From NCBI GenBank assembly GCA_945859605.1, contig OX243815.1:27949481-28013480 (forward strand): DNA of 64,000 nt. Reading direction: 5' to 3'. Made by a program: the position numbers and the translations under genes. This DNA comes from Lumbricus rubellus (Eukaryota > Annelida > Clitellata > Crassiclitellata > Lumbricidae). Positions 34,284-46,511 of the stretch are shown here, in pieces. A model generated the notes under the pieces. That model was not told the DNA's origin and searched no databases. It saw only the letters and a list, made by a program, of their open reading frames with translations. Each line of letters begins with the position of its first letter. Within the stretch, counting starts at the first letter, position 1.

Positions 34284-34779
34284 TATCTTTCTCAACTGCC
34301 AATCATTCCAATCAACTCTGTCAATCAAGTCTCCAACTGATTTATGTTTTATTCCAACATCTGCTATCGACAGACAGTTTGTCTCGGGGAATCCCCTTCG
34401 TGTTTTCACTTGTATACGTCCTTCGTTAGGGCTCAATAATATACCCACCGTTGACGGTAATTCACTTGACGCTATGACGTCGGTCCTTTGAACTCGCCGG
34501 GCGTCAAAGGGTTCGCAGGGTTCGAGCTCCGCAGGGAAGCAAATCTCGATGCATCGTCGACTGAATGAGTGGAAGAAGCGCGGCCACAAGCTGCTGCTGT
34601 TACATCCGGAAGAAAGGAGAAAACGCGTCTTGTGTTGCTTGTGTCTAAAGAAGTTTCACTGCTTTAATGCACGATGCATGCAAAAGACTGGACGCTCATT
34701 ATTATCTGGTGACTAATTGGTTGCAATGCAATTGCATCGATTGACTGTAGGCCTACACCGAAGAATTATCAATTAACAT

Positions 34780-35225
<446 letters not shown>

Positions 35226-37507
35226 ACAACAATTAAGGAAGTTTGTTTTGTGGTTTCACTGCGCGGTCTAGACTTTATACTTCAGTTAAGTGTCTACCAG
35301 TGGCAACACAATGTGGCTCTGTTGCTATAATTATGAGACGCACAACAAAAGAGTCGGAATGTAAGTCTATTGTTGCCTCATCAGTGACATTATTGTATGC
35401 GACTGAATTTTTACAGCGCTCAAAATCTCCCGATCGGTCACATCCTGCTTGATTCAGCGCAGAATCCTTGAGACGCCGAAAATGGCGAACGCCGTTTGTG
35501 CTGCCACCTTCCGAATGGCGTCGTAATTAATCATTGGCGCCTCCTAAGAGCTTCCGTCTTTCTGGCACGAAACAGTTGCAAATGGACGTCATTAGGTGCG
35601 ATTGTGATAAGTGGCATTTTCAGGGGCTGGTCGAGCAACCGCCCATGAAGCCTACCAAACAAAAGAAAGGACATGATGGAGAATAGAACGAAAGCTGAGG
35701 ATGAAGCACAGAAAGACAGCAAATAGATCTGAAGAGCAAAAGAGCGTTGAAAAAATAAAAATGAATCAACTGCAGATAAACCTTTAAAAGGTTTTTGCTG
35801 TGGCAAAGTAAAGATGAAATTTGAAAATGTCAGTATGTCTGCTGGAATTCAAATGTCGACGCACAATGCAATCAATTAGATTGACGCATTAAATAAGCCT
35901 GCACTCTGAATTGTACGTTTTTCCAGTGTCTAAATCAAGCCTAAACAAATAAGTCACACATGCTTATGTTAAGGCTACAGTACTGTCGAAAAACACGTTT
36001 CTAATAGGAGTTGTATACTGTTGTAATCAGCTTTGTATATAGCTCATGCTATGAGAAATGGTGTAATTTGAATGTTGGTTTTTAAATTAGCTGCTTTATA
36101 ATTTTATGTAGCGTCTTGTCATCTTGATTAATTTACAAAGTCTTCAAATTTTATGCCGATTAGGCTACCAATAGGTTATAATTATTGCAGAGATTCACAA
36201 AATAAGCAGCTAATTTAAACACAGCTGAAATTAAATTCAAGACTCCCATATTTATTAAAATAGGCAAATAATGTTTTACACAGATCAAAAACCTACTCTT
36301 GCAAACAAAGATAGCCTACATAAAAATCAGTTCTTAGAACCCATATGACTCCTACGCTATTTGAGCTCAAGTCGTGTAGCGATCATTCGATCGTACAATA
36401 ACGAAGCAACAATTATTCTCAGTATAGAATATTCATGATTCTAGAGAAGGTCTAATGACCTGCTCTTGCCATTCAGTCGTCCTCACCCGTCTACTCTTCG
36501 GTCTCATTCGACTGACGATGAATGCGCGGCTGCCGACCTACAGGAAGTTAGAATCGTTTCATGTCTTTCATGGTTTTCTTGCGACTGAAAACAATGAACC
36601 CTCTGCAGAACGCTTTGAACCTGCGACTGTCAAAGGAAGCCGACAACAACAGCCCCCCTCCCAACCCACCACCACCACCATTTCTTTTTTCCTTGCTAAG
36701 AAGTAGTCTATAGCGTGAATGAGAATGGGACACAGACAGGTGGACGGACAGAAAGACAGACATAGCATACACACAGCGGTAGGACTAAAATAGAATTATG
36801 GGAGACAGACAGCCAGGTTGAGAACCTGACTGCATGGCTCACTGACTGATTGCTTACTTACTTACTTACTGACTGACCGACCGACTGACTGACTGACTAG
36901 TTGGTTGGCTGGCTGAGAGACGGTTTGACTGACTGACTGACTGGCCGACTAACTAACTGACTTACTGTTTTAGCATGCATTATTTAGAGCCTCAGACAGA
37001 CGAGCACGCTTAGCCTTTAGACTCGGCTATATAGAAGCGCATTTCCTTACATGTGATCAATGTAGAAAGACTGAGCATGAGTCAGCATGGTCTTGACACG
37101 AAATATCTGGCTGATGAAATACTTCGTCCTCACTCTGTTTTCTCCCACAGTCCACTTCGTTAATCCAACAGGCGACCAATAATTATTGGTTGGTTGCTCC
37201 AAAACTGCCAGGGCTCAGCAGCATCGATCATTTTTTGCCTCAATTGCATCCATGCATGGTCTCTCTTCTCACTGTCTTCTGCCTTATGAATCATGATAAT
37301 ATATTATAATAGAAAAATAACAAAAAATTGAGAACTTTTTGAGGGTTGGTCAAGCTATGCATAACACCATCCAAATATTTCGCCTATATATATTGCGACT
37401 ATATATAGTATACATGTATGTGAGTTCTGCAGCTCCTGATCTTCTTTTCACTTTTGCCAATACGAGTCTCCGTTGGTCCTTCTTGTGCAGTTCCGGTCTT
37501 CCTCCGT
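35226..37507. other. gene-free stretch with one GC-rich non-repetitive island
   Basis: 35440-35600 is non-repetitive and contains CGTAATTAAT and GGCGAACGCCG words. It is a candidate enhancer between the Sp genes. A degenerate GACT patch lies at 36845-36965. The remainder is AT-rich with no supported exon. Confidence 0.4.
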
Positions 37508-38140
37508 CTTCCATTATCTCCCTCCGTCTTCCTCTTCTTCTTCTTCTTCTTCTTCTTCTTCTTCTTCTTCTTCTTCTTCTTCTTCTTCTTTATCCTCTTC
37601 TTCTTCTTCCTCTTCTTCCTCTTCTTCCTCTTCCTCTTCCTCTTCTTCTTCTTCCTCTTCTTCCTCTTCCTCTTCTTCTTCTTCTTCCTCTTCCTCCTCT
37701 TACTCCTCCTCCTCTTCTTTCTCCTCTTTCTCCTCCTCCTCTTCTTCTTCCTCTTCTTACTCTTCCTCTTCTTCTTCTTCCTCTTCTTCCTCTTCCTCCT
37801 CTTCCTCCTCTTCCTCTTCTTCCTCTTACTCCTCCTCTTCTTCTTCTTCCTCTTCCTCTTCCTCCTCTTACTCTTCCTTCTCTTCTTCCTCTTCCTCCTC
37901 TTACTCCTCCTCTTCTTCTTTTTCCTCTTTCTCCTCCTCCTCCTCTTCCTCTTCTTACTCCTCCTCTTCTTCTTCTTCCTCTTCCTCCTCTTTCTCCTCC
38001 TCCTCCTCTTCTTTTTCCTCTTCCTCCTCCTCTTTCTCCTCCTTTTCCTCCTCCTCCTCTTCTTCCTCCTCCTCCTCCTCCTCCTCCTCCTAATCCTCCT
38101 TCTCCTCCTCCTCCTCCTCTTCCTCCTCCTCCTCTTCTTC
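37508..38140. repeat. 630-bp polypyrimidine tract (TTC/TCC)n
   Basis: Plus strand almost purely C and T: TTC first, then mixed TTC/TCC. All six frames stay open for 200-310 codons (Leu, Phe, Ser, or Lys/Arg), which is why long false ORFs appear. Confidence 0.97.
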
Positions 38141-38219
38141 TTCAATTGTTATCGATCTGCCTCTAACGTGTTCCGGTTCCATTCATTCCAAGTGCTTCAG
38201 TTGTCTCTTGAAGTCGCCG

Positions 38220-38430
38220 CCGTCGTCATCATCGTCGTCGTCGTCGTCGTCGTCGTCGCTCTTCGTCTCAGAACTGCAGACGTAGTTGCCCCGGTCTTTA
38301 ATTTGGTCGCAAAGGTCGACACAGGAAGCGATCGGCCGTCATCATCATCGTCGTCGTTGTCGTCGTCGTCGTCGTCGTCAAGTGCCGCCTAATTCCAGCC
38401 AGCAATGCAACGACGACGACGACAACGCTC
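38220..38430. repeat. (GTC)n runs
   Basis: GTC/ATC trinucleotide runs at about 38221-38262 and 38336-38382 and a short (GAC)n at about 38410-38425, with unique sequence between them. Confidence 0.85.
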
Positions 38431-38573
38431 CGAATTATTGTGCGACGACAGTTCATAGACCCTCTTCCATGCATGCATGGTTCGCTTTTTATGGCCTCTG
38501 CTCGTCGTGGAATTCTATGAACTAGCAGTTGAACGGGAAATTATATGTGTGTAGGTTTGTATATGTGCACTGG

Positions 38574-38770
38574 TTATAGCGCCCCTTCAAGCTCTATATA
38601 CTCAAATACGCTCCCGACTACAGTGCGGACACTGCATATGAGTTCAGCGCTTAAGCGCTGAGCAATTGCGAGTGAAGGACTTGCCAAAGGTCCCTACGCG
38701 GCGACTTGAGGTGGATTCGAACCTGCAAATTTCGGCTGCAAGGCGACGAACATACCCACTACGCACCCCA
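38574..38770 (-). mobile_element. tRNA-derived SINE, near full length
   Basis: Read on the minus strand: GGGGTGCGTAGTGGGTATG head, box B GGTTCGAATCC, body with GCGCTTAAGCGCTGAAC and ATGCAGTGTCCG, and tail ending GGGGCGCTATAA. Same family and order as 30749-30955. Confidence 0.85.
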
Positions 38771-39151
38771 CAAATTCCCACAATGTATTATACGCGTGCA
38801 ACAACGAATTTTACGTCGACTGCATGGCTAAATGTCTTTGTGAGATTCCAGTGCGCTACGATTATGGACAGAAGTCCTTGGCATGGCTGTCCCAGACATG
38901 CAGGCATGCAGGCAGTATAGAATCTGATGATAATTGGCAGGGAACGAATTGAACGCCGGAGCTTGTAAGAGGAAGAGTAAGAAAAGGAAGTGACGTCAGA
39001 ATTATAGTTGGAACGGACGTCAGCCGGTCTCACTTTGATGTCCTGTTGACTTCCGACAAAATTTGCTGCAGCCGAGAGGTTGTCCATACATCCATTCAAA
39101 TCTATTCAGAGGTTCATGTAAAGCCTGTGCAGAGACAATGAACGAGTGGCG
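38771..39151. other. gene-free spacer between the low-complexity arrays
   Basis: No gene or repeat family recognised. Confidence 0.4.
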
Positions 39152-39620
39152 GAAGAAGGAGAGGAGGAGGAGGAGTAGGAGGAGGAGGAGGAGGAAGAAG
39201 AGGAGGAGAAAGAGCAGGAGGAAGAGGAGGTGGAGGAGGAGGAAGAAGAGGAGGAGAAAGAGCAGGAGGAGGAGAAAGAAGAGCAGGAGGAAGAGGAAGT
39301 GGAGGAGGAGGAGGAGGAAGAAGAGGAGGAGAAAGAGCAGGAGGAGGAGAAAGAAGAGCAGGAGGAAGAGGAGGTGGAGGAGGAGGAAGATGAGGTGGAG
39401 GAGGAGGAAGAAGAGGAGGAGAAAGAGCAGGAGGAGGAGAAAGAAGAGCAGGAGGAAGAGGAGGTTGAGGAAAAGGAAGAAGAGGAGGAGAAAGAGCAGG
39501 AGGAGAAGAAAGAAGAGCAGGAGGAAGAGGAGGTGGAGGAGGAAGAAGAGGAGGAGGAGGAGGAAGAAGAGGAGGAGGAGGAGGAAAAAGAAGAGCATGA
39601 GGAGGAAGAAGAGGAGTAAA
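39152..39620. repeat. 470-bp polypurine tract (GAG/GGA)n
   Basis: Plus strand almost purely A and G, built from a unit of about 36-60 bases (GAGGAGAAAGAGCAGGAGGA recurs at least five times). The Glu-rich 129-codon and Arg/Lys-rich 221-codon frames are artefacts. Confidence 0.96.
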
Positions 39621-40515
39621 CGGAGAAGGAAAAGAGGCGTGGAGGGGAAGGGGAAGAGGCGTGGTGGAGTAGAAAGAAAGCTCAATGCATGGTTAGGGCA
39701 AAAACAATGTTCTATCAAGAGCTTATAGAATGCACTGCAGCAGGAAATTAAGAAATGCGTGGTCATTTTTTTTCATAGAGGTTTCTAATTGTAAATTAAA
39801 TTTATGAGTTTCATGGTAAAAAATAACATCAATAATTATATTCTTCAGTCGATCTAATTATAGTGTGGAAATAATGGCCTATAGTCGCATATTAATTTGT
39901 GTATCATTACTAGTATTATTATTGTAGTTTATTGCTTTAATGTGAAGAAATTGTAAAAAAACGGTTTTTGTTTTTTTAATGGGTGTCAACTTTCTGGTGG
40001 GGAAGGGGTAAGTGCCCCTTATGTTCCTTTTGCGGGCGTCTATGCATGGGAGACTGGGAGAGGTACATGGTCCTCACCACGGAAACTTTATTCCACTCGC
40101 TTCTCAGACTGGAATGATCATAATTTTATTTTAATTGGTGCCAATAAAATTGCGAAGAACATTGGGTTCTTCAAAGGATTAAACATTGCCGTCCTAAGAT
40201 GCATAGAAGAATAGAAAGGAAGCGGAACATCAAGGGAGGTCATTCATGGTCGAGCGCCTTAACACGGAGAAGAACAGTTCTGTCTCCTCGGCTTGACCTC
40301 CGCGGATTCTTTACTTTGCATGCACCTGAACGAAACGAACAACTTTGGTCCATGCGGATTTGATTTATATAGCGCCGGTGTGTAAGCTATATATAGTTTC
40401 ACTGACGTGACTTTTGGGGGCGCCGAGAAATTCACGGAGATTTACATTACAATGGTCCCACGTCTTCAACTGTTTTCATTGCAATGAATTCAGTGCAGTA
40501 TAGCAGCTGAAGCAG
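39621..40515. other. gene-free spacer
   Basis: AT-rich to about 40000, then mixed. No gene supported. Confidence 0.4.
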
Positions 40516-40884
40516 CGGCCATCCATCCATCCATCCATTCATCATCCGTCCGTCCATCCCTCCATCCCTCCCTCCATCCATCACTCCCTCCGTCCATCCA
40601 TCCCTCCCTCCCTCCCTCCATCCCTCCATCCCTCCATCCATCCATCCCTCCATCCCTCCATCCATCCATCCATCCATCCCTCCCTCCCTCCCTCCCTCCC
40701 TCCATCCATCCATCCATCCCTCCCTCCCTCCATCCCTCCATCCCTCCATCAATCCATCCCTCCCTCCATCCATCTCTACCCCATCCCTCCATCCATCCCT
40801 CCCTCCATCCATCCATCCATCCATCCATCCATCTATCCATCACTCCATCCATCCCTCCATCCATCCATCCGTCCGTTCGTCCCT
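40516..40884. repeat. (CATC)n/(CCTC)n array
   Basis: CCATCCAT and CCTCCCTC steps. The minus frame reads as a Gly-Trp-Met-Asp repeat. Confidence 0.95.
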
Positions 40885-40934
40885 TCCAGCCTCTGCATCC
40901 GTTGCCTGTCCTCTGAGCATCACCGATGATGATG

Positions 40935-41432
40935 GCACTCTCTTCTTCTTCTCTTCCCCATCTTCTCTTCTTCTCTCCGTCCTTTTTCTCCATATTCTCC
41001 ATATTCTCCATATTCTCCATCTTCTCTGCTTCTATTCTTCTTCTCTTCTCTTTTACTTCTCTTCTTCTCTTCTTCTCTTCTCTTCTTCTTCTCTTCTTCT
41101 CTTCCTCTATTTTTCTCTTCTTCTCTTCCCCATCTTCTCTTCTTCTCTCCGTCTTCTTTTCTCCATATTCTCCATATTCTCCATCTTCTCTGCTTCTTTT
41201 CTTCTTCTCTTCTCTTTTACTTCTCTTCTTCTCTTCTTCTCCATCTTCTCGGCTTCTCTTCTTCTTTTCTTCTCCTCTTGTCTTCTCTTGTCCTCTTGCC
41301 CTCTTCTCTTCTTCTTCTTCTTATTCTTCTTCTTCTCCTTCTCTTCACCTTTTCTTCTCTTCTTCTCTTTTTCTCTTCTTCTCCTTCCTTTCTCCTCTCC
41401 TCTCTTCCATCTCCTCTTCTCCATCTTCTCTG
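40935..41432. repeat. polypyrimidine minisatellite with about 172-bp duplication
   Basis: TCTTCTTCTC-type tract in which the block beginning CTCCATATTCTCCATATTC occurs near 40988 and again near 41161 with the same order of sub-motifs, so a unit of about 172 bases was duplicated. Confidence 0.9.
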
Positions 41433-41731
41433 CTTCATCGTCGGTCAATTACTCGACGCGCTAACGATCAGTCTTCGCCCGAAATTGCGTCGCTCGTCGG
41501 CCGCAATTTCCAACCGGAAAACACCGACTCTACTTGCCGACCCACTTACCCACTATTAGGTCAAAATCGTCCTCTCTCCGGCCCTCTGTGTGCCTCCCTG
41601 TGTTTCTCTGTGTCTCTGTCTCTCTGCGTGTGCATGCCTCTCTCTCTTTCTCTCTCTGGCGTTTCGGCCATCGTTGCATGTCCTTTTCACTGCGTCTCTT
41701 CTCTGCGGCATCTAACCTCGGCTGCCACTGA
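41433..41731. other. spacer with TC-rich patch
   Basis: Unique sequence, then a TCTCTG-rich stretch at 41580-41670. No gene. Confidence 0.4.
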
Positions 41732-41840
41732 TGCTGCTTCTGATGCTGCTTCTGATGCTGCTTCTGATGCTGCTTCTGATGCTGCTTCTGATGCTGCTGC
41801 TTCTGATGCTGCTGCTAATGCTGATGCTGCTGCTGCAGAG
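41732..41840. repeat. 12-mer (TGATGCTGCTTC)n minisatellite
   Basis: Six near-perfect dodecamers, then a decaying GCTGATGCTGCT edge. It encodes an Ala/Ser/Asp repeat in one frame; no gene context. Confidence 0.92.
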
Positions 41841-43748
41841 TGCTGTTGTTAGTCGCCATATTACGACGCATTTGTCGAGTGGTCAGCCTGTGAAGAAGCT
41901 AACGAGCGATGATGGTCAATCGGTCAGACGACGACAACGACAACGACAACGAAAACGACTTGTGATGACCGCATGAAAAAGAAGAGGATGCTATATATGA
42001 AAACAACAACTGCCTCTTCTTCATCCGTCCTACTCCTATCCGTCCGTCTCGATGACTGTCTCGATGTATCTTTGTCACTCTGTCTATAACATAGAGTCTG
42101 AATGTTTCCTTTGTGTGGTCATGTGTCTGCCTTTCTTGCCGTTTTGTTTATTAAATATAAATTCATCTCAATTCAATTCAAGTCATTTATTCGGCAACCA
42201 GAGCAACAACTCAGATCAAATGAAGCATCAATGAAACAAAGTTAACAAAACAAATTAAATCAGTGCTTAAGAATACCTTTGTAAGTATTTTTAAAGTATA
42301 TTTTTGGAAATGCTCCCAGCTGCAGGCTGTTTGATTTGATAGTCAGCCTGCTCGTGTAAACGTGTCCAATCAACTTAACGGACACAATGGGGCCCCACAA
42401 TTTTATATCTTCATCGCCATCACGATCACGATCAACTGTAAATAAATCAACTTGATATTTCATCACTAATATTTTCTTTCAAATACATGCCTAAATATCC
42501 TACCTAAGACATTTTTCTCTGCGTACGCGAATAAACAAAGACGCTATATGAAGTCAGATTCGTTTGCATCGCATCTTTTGAGTATAATAGGACATATTAA
42601 GCCCGACGCGTCATCATCCATCCGTTGCAGATCTCTTTTACACCTGGGACTGTCATACGAGAAACCACGACTGACGTCTTCAAACAATCTCAAACGCCTC
42701 GCAAACTCTTCTAATAACACCCTTGACCGACGCCACCACGAAAATGGAACCGGGCGCAAGGAACATGGGGAAAAGCCCCGGAGCACCGCGGCGGTTCCAC
42801 CCGACCCTGCAAGACGACAAAGACCTACCACACCCCTGTAATTTACCCCGTCTACTTAACTACAGGATTTTACGATAGCACCGCCACACATCTGCTGTCT
42901 TCCTCCTTCTCCATTGGGATATCACTGCCCCCTTTAACGATCCGATTTGTTGGCTGTTTCGCTCTATTGGATCCTCACGCTTCATTAGATACGACGCATC
43001 ACGCTTCGTCTACCAGTTGGTGCGCGGTCACGGTCGAGAAAGGTCGCTAATCGACCTGGCAAGATAAATACAATGCTGGGTAAAACTCGTGTCGTTCTTA
43101 AACCAACTGATGACAAACGTGTTATTAGTCGCAGTGGCTGGCTTCAATGCGGCACTCGTCTCTATGTACTGCGTGTGGGCACTGCCTTGCTAATTACTTC
43201 CCACTATGAGTCTATGACCAGTATGGCAACTCAAGCGATTTCAACACAATGACTGCTTCATATATACTTCTCCTATTTTTGCAATTTCACGTTATTAAGT
43301 AGCAGCAATGCCACTATGCTTTCCAAATGCATGCGCTAACGAAAAAGGTTACATGTCATGATGTCACAACAGTGACCGGGGGATAAATGCCCGTTAACGT
43401 GTCCTATACTTTCTTCACAATGTCTCTCCACTCTATAGTCTGTTCTGGGCCGAATGCCCCAGCTTCTGCATGTAGGTCTGCTCCACATCACTCTTTAATA
43501 GCATCCATCCAGTCTCGATGCGGCCTTCCTCTTTTGTTGGTGCCGCCATTATTCCTAAGACGCTTGCACATCATAGTAATAAGATCATTAGATGTCTAAT
43601 TAAACGCTTAGCCTACATATAAAAAGATTTTAAGAGACATCATTCTTGAAAAGTCCTCGTCGTCGAATCACACCTATCTGAAGAGCAACAGGAACAGCAG
43701 AGGAGTCATTTATACTTGCATCGTATAATTAATCCACCGACTCGTACA
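41841..43748. other. gene-free stretch, GC-richer 42600-42860
   Basis: Overlapping open frames on both strands (42544-42841) lack domains and splice support. Nothing else recognised. Confidence 0.35.
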
Positions 43749-43921
43749 CAGGGTGGGTCAAAAATTACTTCTGATGTTCTTTCCCAATATCTTGGTCAGA
43801 AGTAAGAATTTTAAAGTAAGTTGTTTATCTATAGGCCTATTCGTACTATACAGTCAAATTTCACAAAAGAAATTTTAAACAGAACAAAAGCTATATCGCC
43901 TTTTACTGAGTCCACCCACTG
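43749..43921. mobile_element. CAGGGTGGGCC MITE, copy B
   Basis: Begins CAGGGTGGGTCAAAAATTAC and ends GTCCACCCACTG. The interior matches copy A and the 10.6-kb copy (CCCAATATCTTGGTCAGAAG, CAAATTTCAC). The right terminus has decayed. Confidence 0.6.
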
Positions 43922-45131
43922 TTTAGTGACAATCCAAAATCATAACGTGATAAAAAAAAAGTGACATAAAAGATTTTATTAGGTTAGGGTCGGGGTGTGG
44001 ATTAGCGCAATATAAGTTATGGAATGAATGTATATTTCATCCATCCTTTTGACGATACGCTGCATGGAGGGTTCTTGTCCCAACGTCTTTATATAGCGCA
44101 TGCAGCTTGATAATCCTTTGCTCTCTTGCTCTCGATCTCTCTCTGGATTTTTCTCTCTCTGTCTCTATCTATCTGTCTGTCTGTCTGACTGCCTCTGTGT
44201 GTGTGTGTCTCTCTCTCTCTCATCAGCAGCCGGTCAATTTACAATGACGATGGCCCCTATATATCGTTCGATGAAGATTAATGAACTGGGCAAAATCACT
44301 CAAGGAATTACGATGACGACGGCGTAGGGTGACGAGTGTAGGAAGGAAGAGCGTGCGAGGAGGGTTGGGTGGCATGCATCGAATCGACGTAATGGCGGCA
44401 ATTGCGAGAAGCTGATGGTGATCCGGCAGGCGATCTCCACGCTGGTCTGGCCTCTAATCGGATACGATAATTCTTTCGGACAGGCATAATTGCCGGTCAG
44501 CGGCTGACGGGAGAGACCGTGTATACGAGATGCCTTGCCATCAGACGCAAAGTCAGATTATTGGCAAAAATTGATCAATTTAGTGGCTTCTTACTACGAG
44601 TTTGGCAATAAATATTGAAATTTCGTGGACCGCAAGAAACAATATGGACTGCATTGAAGAATATGCATGTGCTGCATATATGTATGCGCGTTGATATTCT
44701 CCGCAAATGTAGCTGCATATATAAGTCGGATGATTCCGAACAAGCTACGCTGCTGCTGCAGAACTGAACCGCAAAACAATGCGATCACGAGGCTTTGATG
44801 GCGACGTTAGAGGATCAGAGATCCCCAATTACGACATAGACTATTATAAAGAAGCACTCATGCAGCAGGTCAAATGCTTGTGTAATTGTGTAATTGTTTA
44901 TAGTCAGTAAAGTTGCCAAATTTTCTTTTAAAAAGAAAGGTATTGTCCAAACTTCTTATCACAATAAAAAAAATTAAAGAAACTTTATTCCGTACAAAAA
45001 CTTCCAGTGCATCTGATCGATAATTTACACGTAGACCTACATGTACATATACACCTATACACTGCACTGACTGCAGGCCATATATATAGACTATTATTAT
45101 TATTTTACTTGTATGTGCACTTATATATATT
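43922..45131. other. gene-free stretch, GC-rich island 44390-44530
   Basis: TCTG/TC repeat at 44140-44222. 44390-44530 is non-repetitive and GC-rich (GGCGGCAATTGCGAG, GCCGGTCAGCGGC) and could be a regulatory element. No exon supported. Confidence 0.35.
44140..44222. repeat. (TCTG)n/(TC)n microsatellite
   Basis: TCTC, TCTG, GTGT and TCTC steps in order. Confidence 0.85.
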
Positions 45132-45242
45132 ACAGCGCCCCTTCACCTCATCGCTCAGAGTCGCTCCTGGCTACAGAGCGGACACTGCATTGGAGTTTCA
45201 CGCCGAAGCGCTGAGCAAATGCGAATGAAGGACTTGCCACGC
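45132..45242 (-). mobile_element. SINE fragment (body and tail)
   Basis: On the minus strand it gives the SINE body (CTCAGCGCTTCGGCGTGAAAC, TGCAGTGTCCGCTC) and tail (GGAGCGACTCTGAG, AAGGGGCGCTGTAATATAT). The head is truncated. Confidence 0.8.
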
Positions 45243-45381
45243 ATTTCACAACATCAACGGTGCACGCTCAATTTGTTTGTATGTGCTCAAAGTGGCGCTT
45301 CATAAATGTTACACTACAATTACAATCTGGTTTCACCATGCATCTATAGCAATGCATGCATGCTGGAAGGAGCATGAGACG

Positions 45382-45450
45382 AGATGAATTCATGTGCATT
45401 AATATGCATTAATTCAATATGCATTAATATGCATTAATTCATGTGCATCA
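45382..45450. promoter_or_regulatory. cluster of ATGCATTAAT repeats
   Basis: ATGCATTAAT or GTGCATTAAT occurs about five times within 70 bases, some overlapping as palindromic ATTAATATGCATTAAT. The word combines a POU half-site (ATGCAT) with a homeodomain core (TTAAT). It could be a binding-site cluster or merely a short tandem repeat. Confidence 0.35.
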
Positions 45451-46359
45451 GGAATTGAACCCTCATCATCATGAGAGAATCTTCGAGAACCGGATTTCTC
45501 GTCACCGCTGCAGGGGATCCTGAGAGACGGACTTTGAGGATTTTGGGGTCTTGGACTGCAATGTATGAATCTGTCAACGGATTAAAAGTTAAGATGGCGA
45601 ACTCTTTGAACCAAATAAACAATGCATTCTGAAGTGATGAGAGACTCTTGGATATTGGGTTGAATCTCTCAAACAAACTGCAGAAGTCAAGATTACGAAT
45701 TGCATGTTTGAACCAACGGAACAATACACTCCGAAGGCAATTCGACTCCCCTGCATGGCTGACAGTCGGACGTCAAATCTCCCTATTATCGCCCGAACCA
45801 TCAATTAGAGCGCGGTGTGCGCTGTGGCGAAAGAGGACCCAGCAAACCGCCGGTTGTTTCCCGATGGAAGAGAATTGACGGGGCAAGCCATCCTGGAAAA
45901 AGTCGGCTGCACGACGCCATAATTTTCCCGACAGGCATTGTGTTTCCGTTGACGTCAGCGGCTTAGAACAACAACCGGTTTTGGTCCGTGTCAAATGATT
46001 GGTTATCGGAGTTCCGGTCACGTGGAGAAAAAGAAATTATGGAGAGAGGCACATGTAGGCCTATATCTAAAATAGACGCCTCTGCCTGTATGTAATAAAA
46101 TAGACGCCTGTCAGCACATCGCATTACACGGTGGCCCTTTAACACAACAACCCCGTTAATTCTAAACCCACCCACTCGTGTATGTATAAACGTGAAAGCC
46201 ATAATTAGGTCAGAATAATATTCAGACAAAGCTGAGAGCTTATTCGTGGAATTGAGTGCACATGCAACGTTCTACATTGTTATCGAGAAAAAGAGAAAGA
46301 ACTCTGATAGATCTATATGGAAAATTAGATTCAAGTGGAAGTGCATATAGACTATAGGG
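45451..46359. other. gene-free stretch
   Basis: 45750-46030 is GC-richer and non-repetitive with open frames on both strands but no domain. No exon supported. Confidence 0.35.
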
Positions 46360-46418
46360 TGGGTTGGGAGCGCCTCTGAGTAGTGAAATATAAATGGCGC
46401 TAAATAAATTTATGTGAT
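46360..46418 (+). mobile_element. SINE/LINE tail fragment
   Basis: GGTTGGGAGCGCCTCTGAGTAG...AATGGCGCTAAATAAATTTATG, the family 3' tail without head or body. Confidence 0.7.
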
Positions 46419-46511
46419 TGATTAATTAATAGTATAGGCAATAATTATATGCAGGGCCTTTAAAAGAAATTTTGGAACTGCACAACCATGCAGCAATGTT
46501 TAATCTATATA

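Larger units (their letters stand above)
33306..34779. other. gene-free stretch
   Basis: Contains the (TA)n and (CA)n repeats listed separately. 34350-34600 is GC-richer with an open minus frame (34203-34589) that has no recognised domain. Confidence 0.4.

Noticed and set aside
37339..38392. Long ORFs (up to 312 codons) on both strands across the polypyrimidine tract
   Set aside because: All frames stay open because TTC/TCC and their complements contain no stop codons. Products are homopolymeric.
39063..39728. Arg/Lys-rich and Glu-rich ORFs
   Set aside because: Translation of the polypurine repeat; no flanking coding sequence or splice signals.
40926..41852. 308-codon plus ORF
   Set aside because: Runs through two simple-sequence arrays; residues are Ser/Leu/Phe repeats then Ala-Ser-Asp repeats.
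42544..42841. Small gene of about 95 codons
   Set aside because: Open frames on both strands, no domain, no splice or promoter support.
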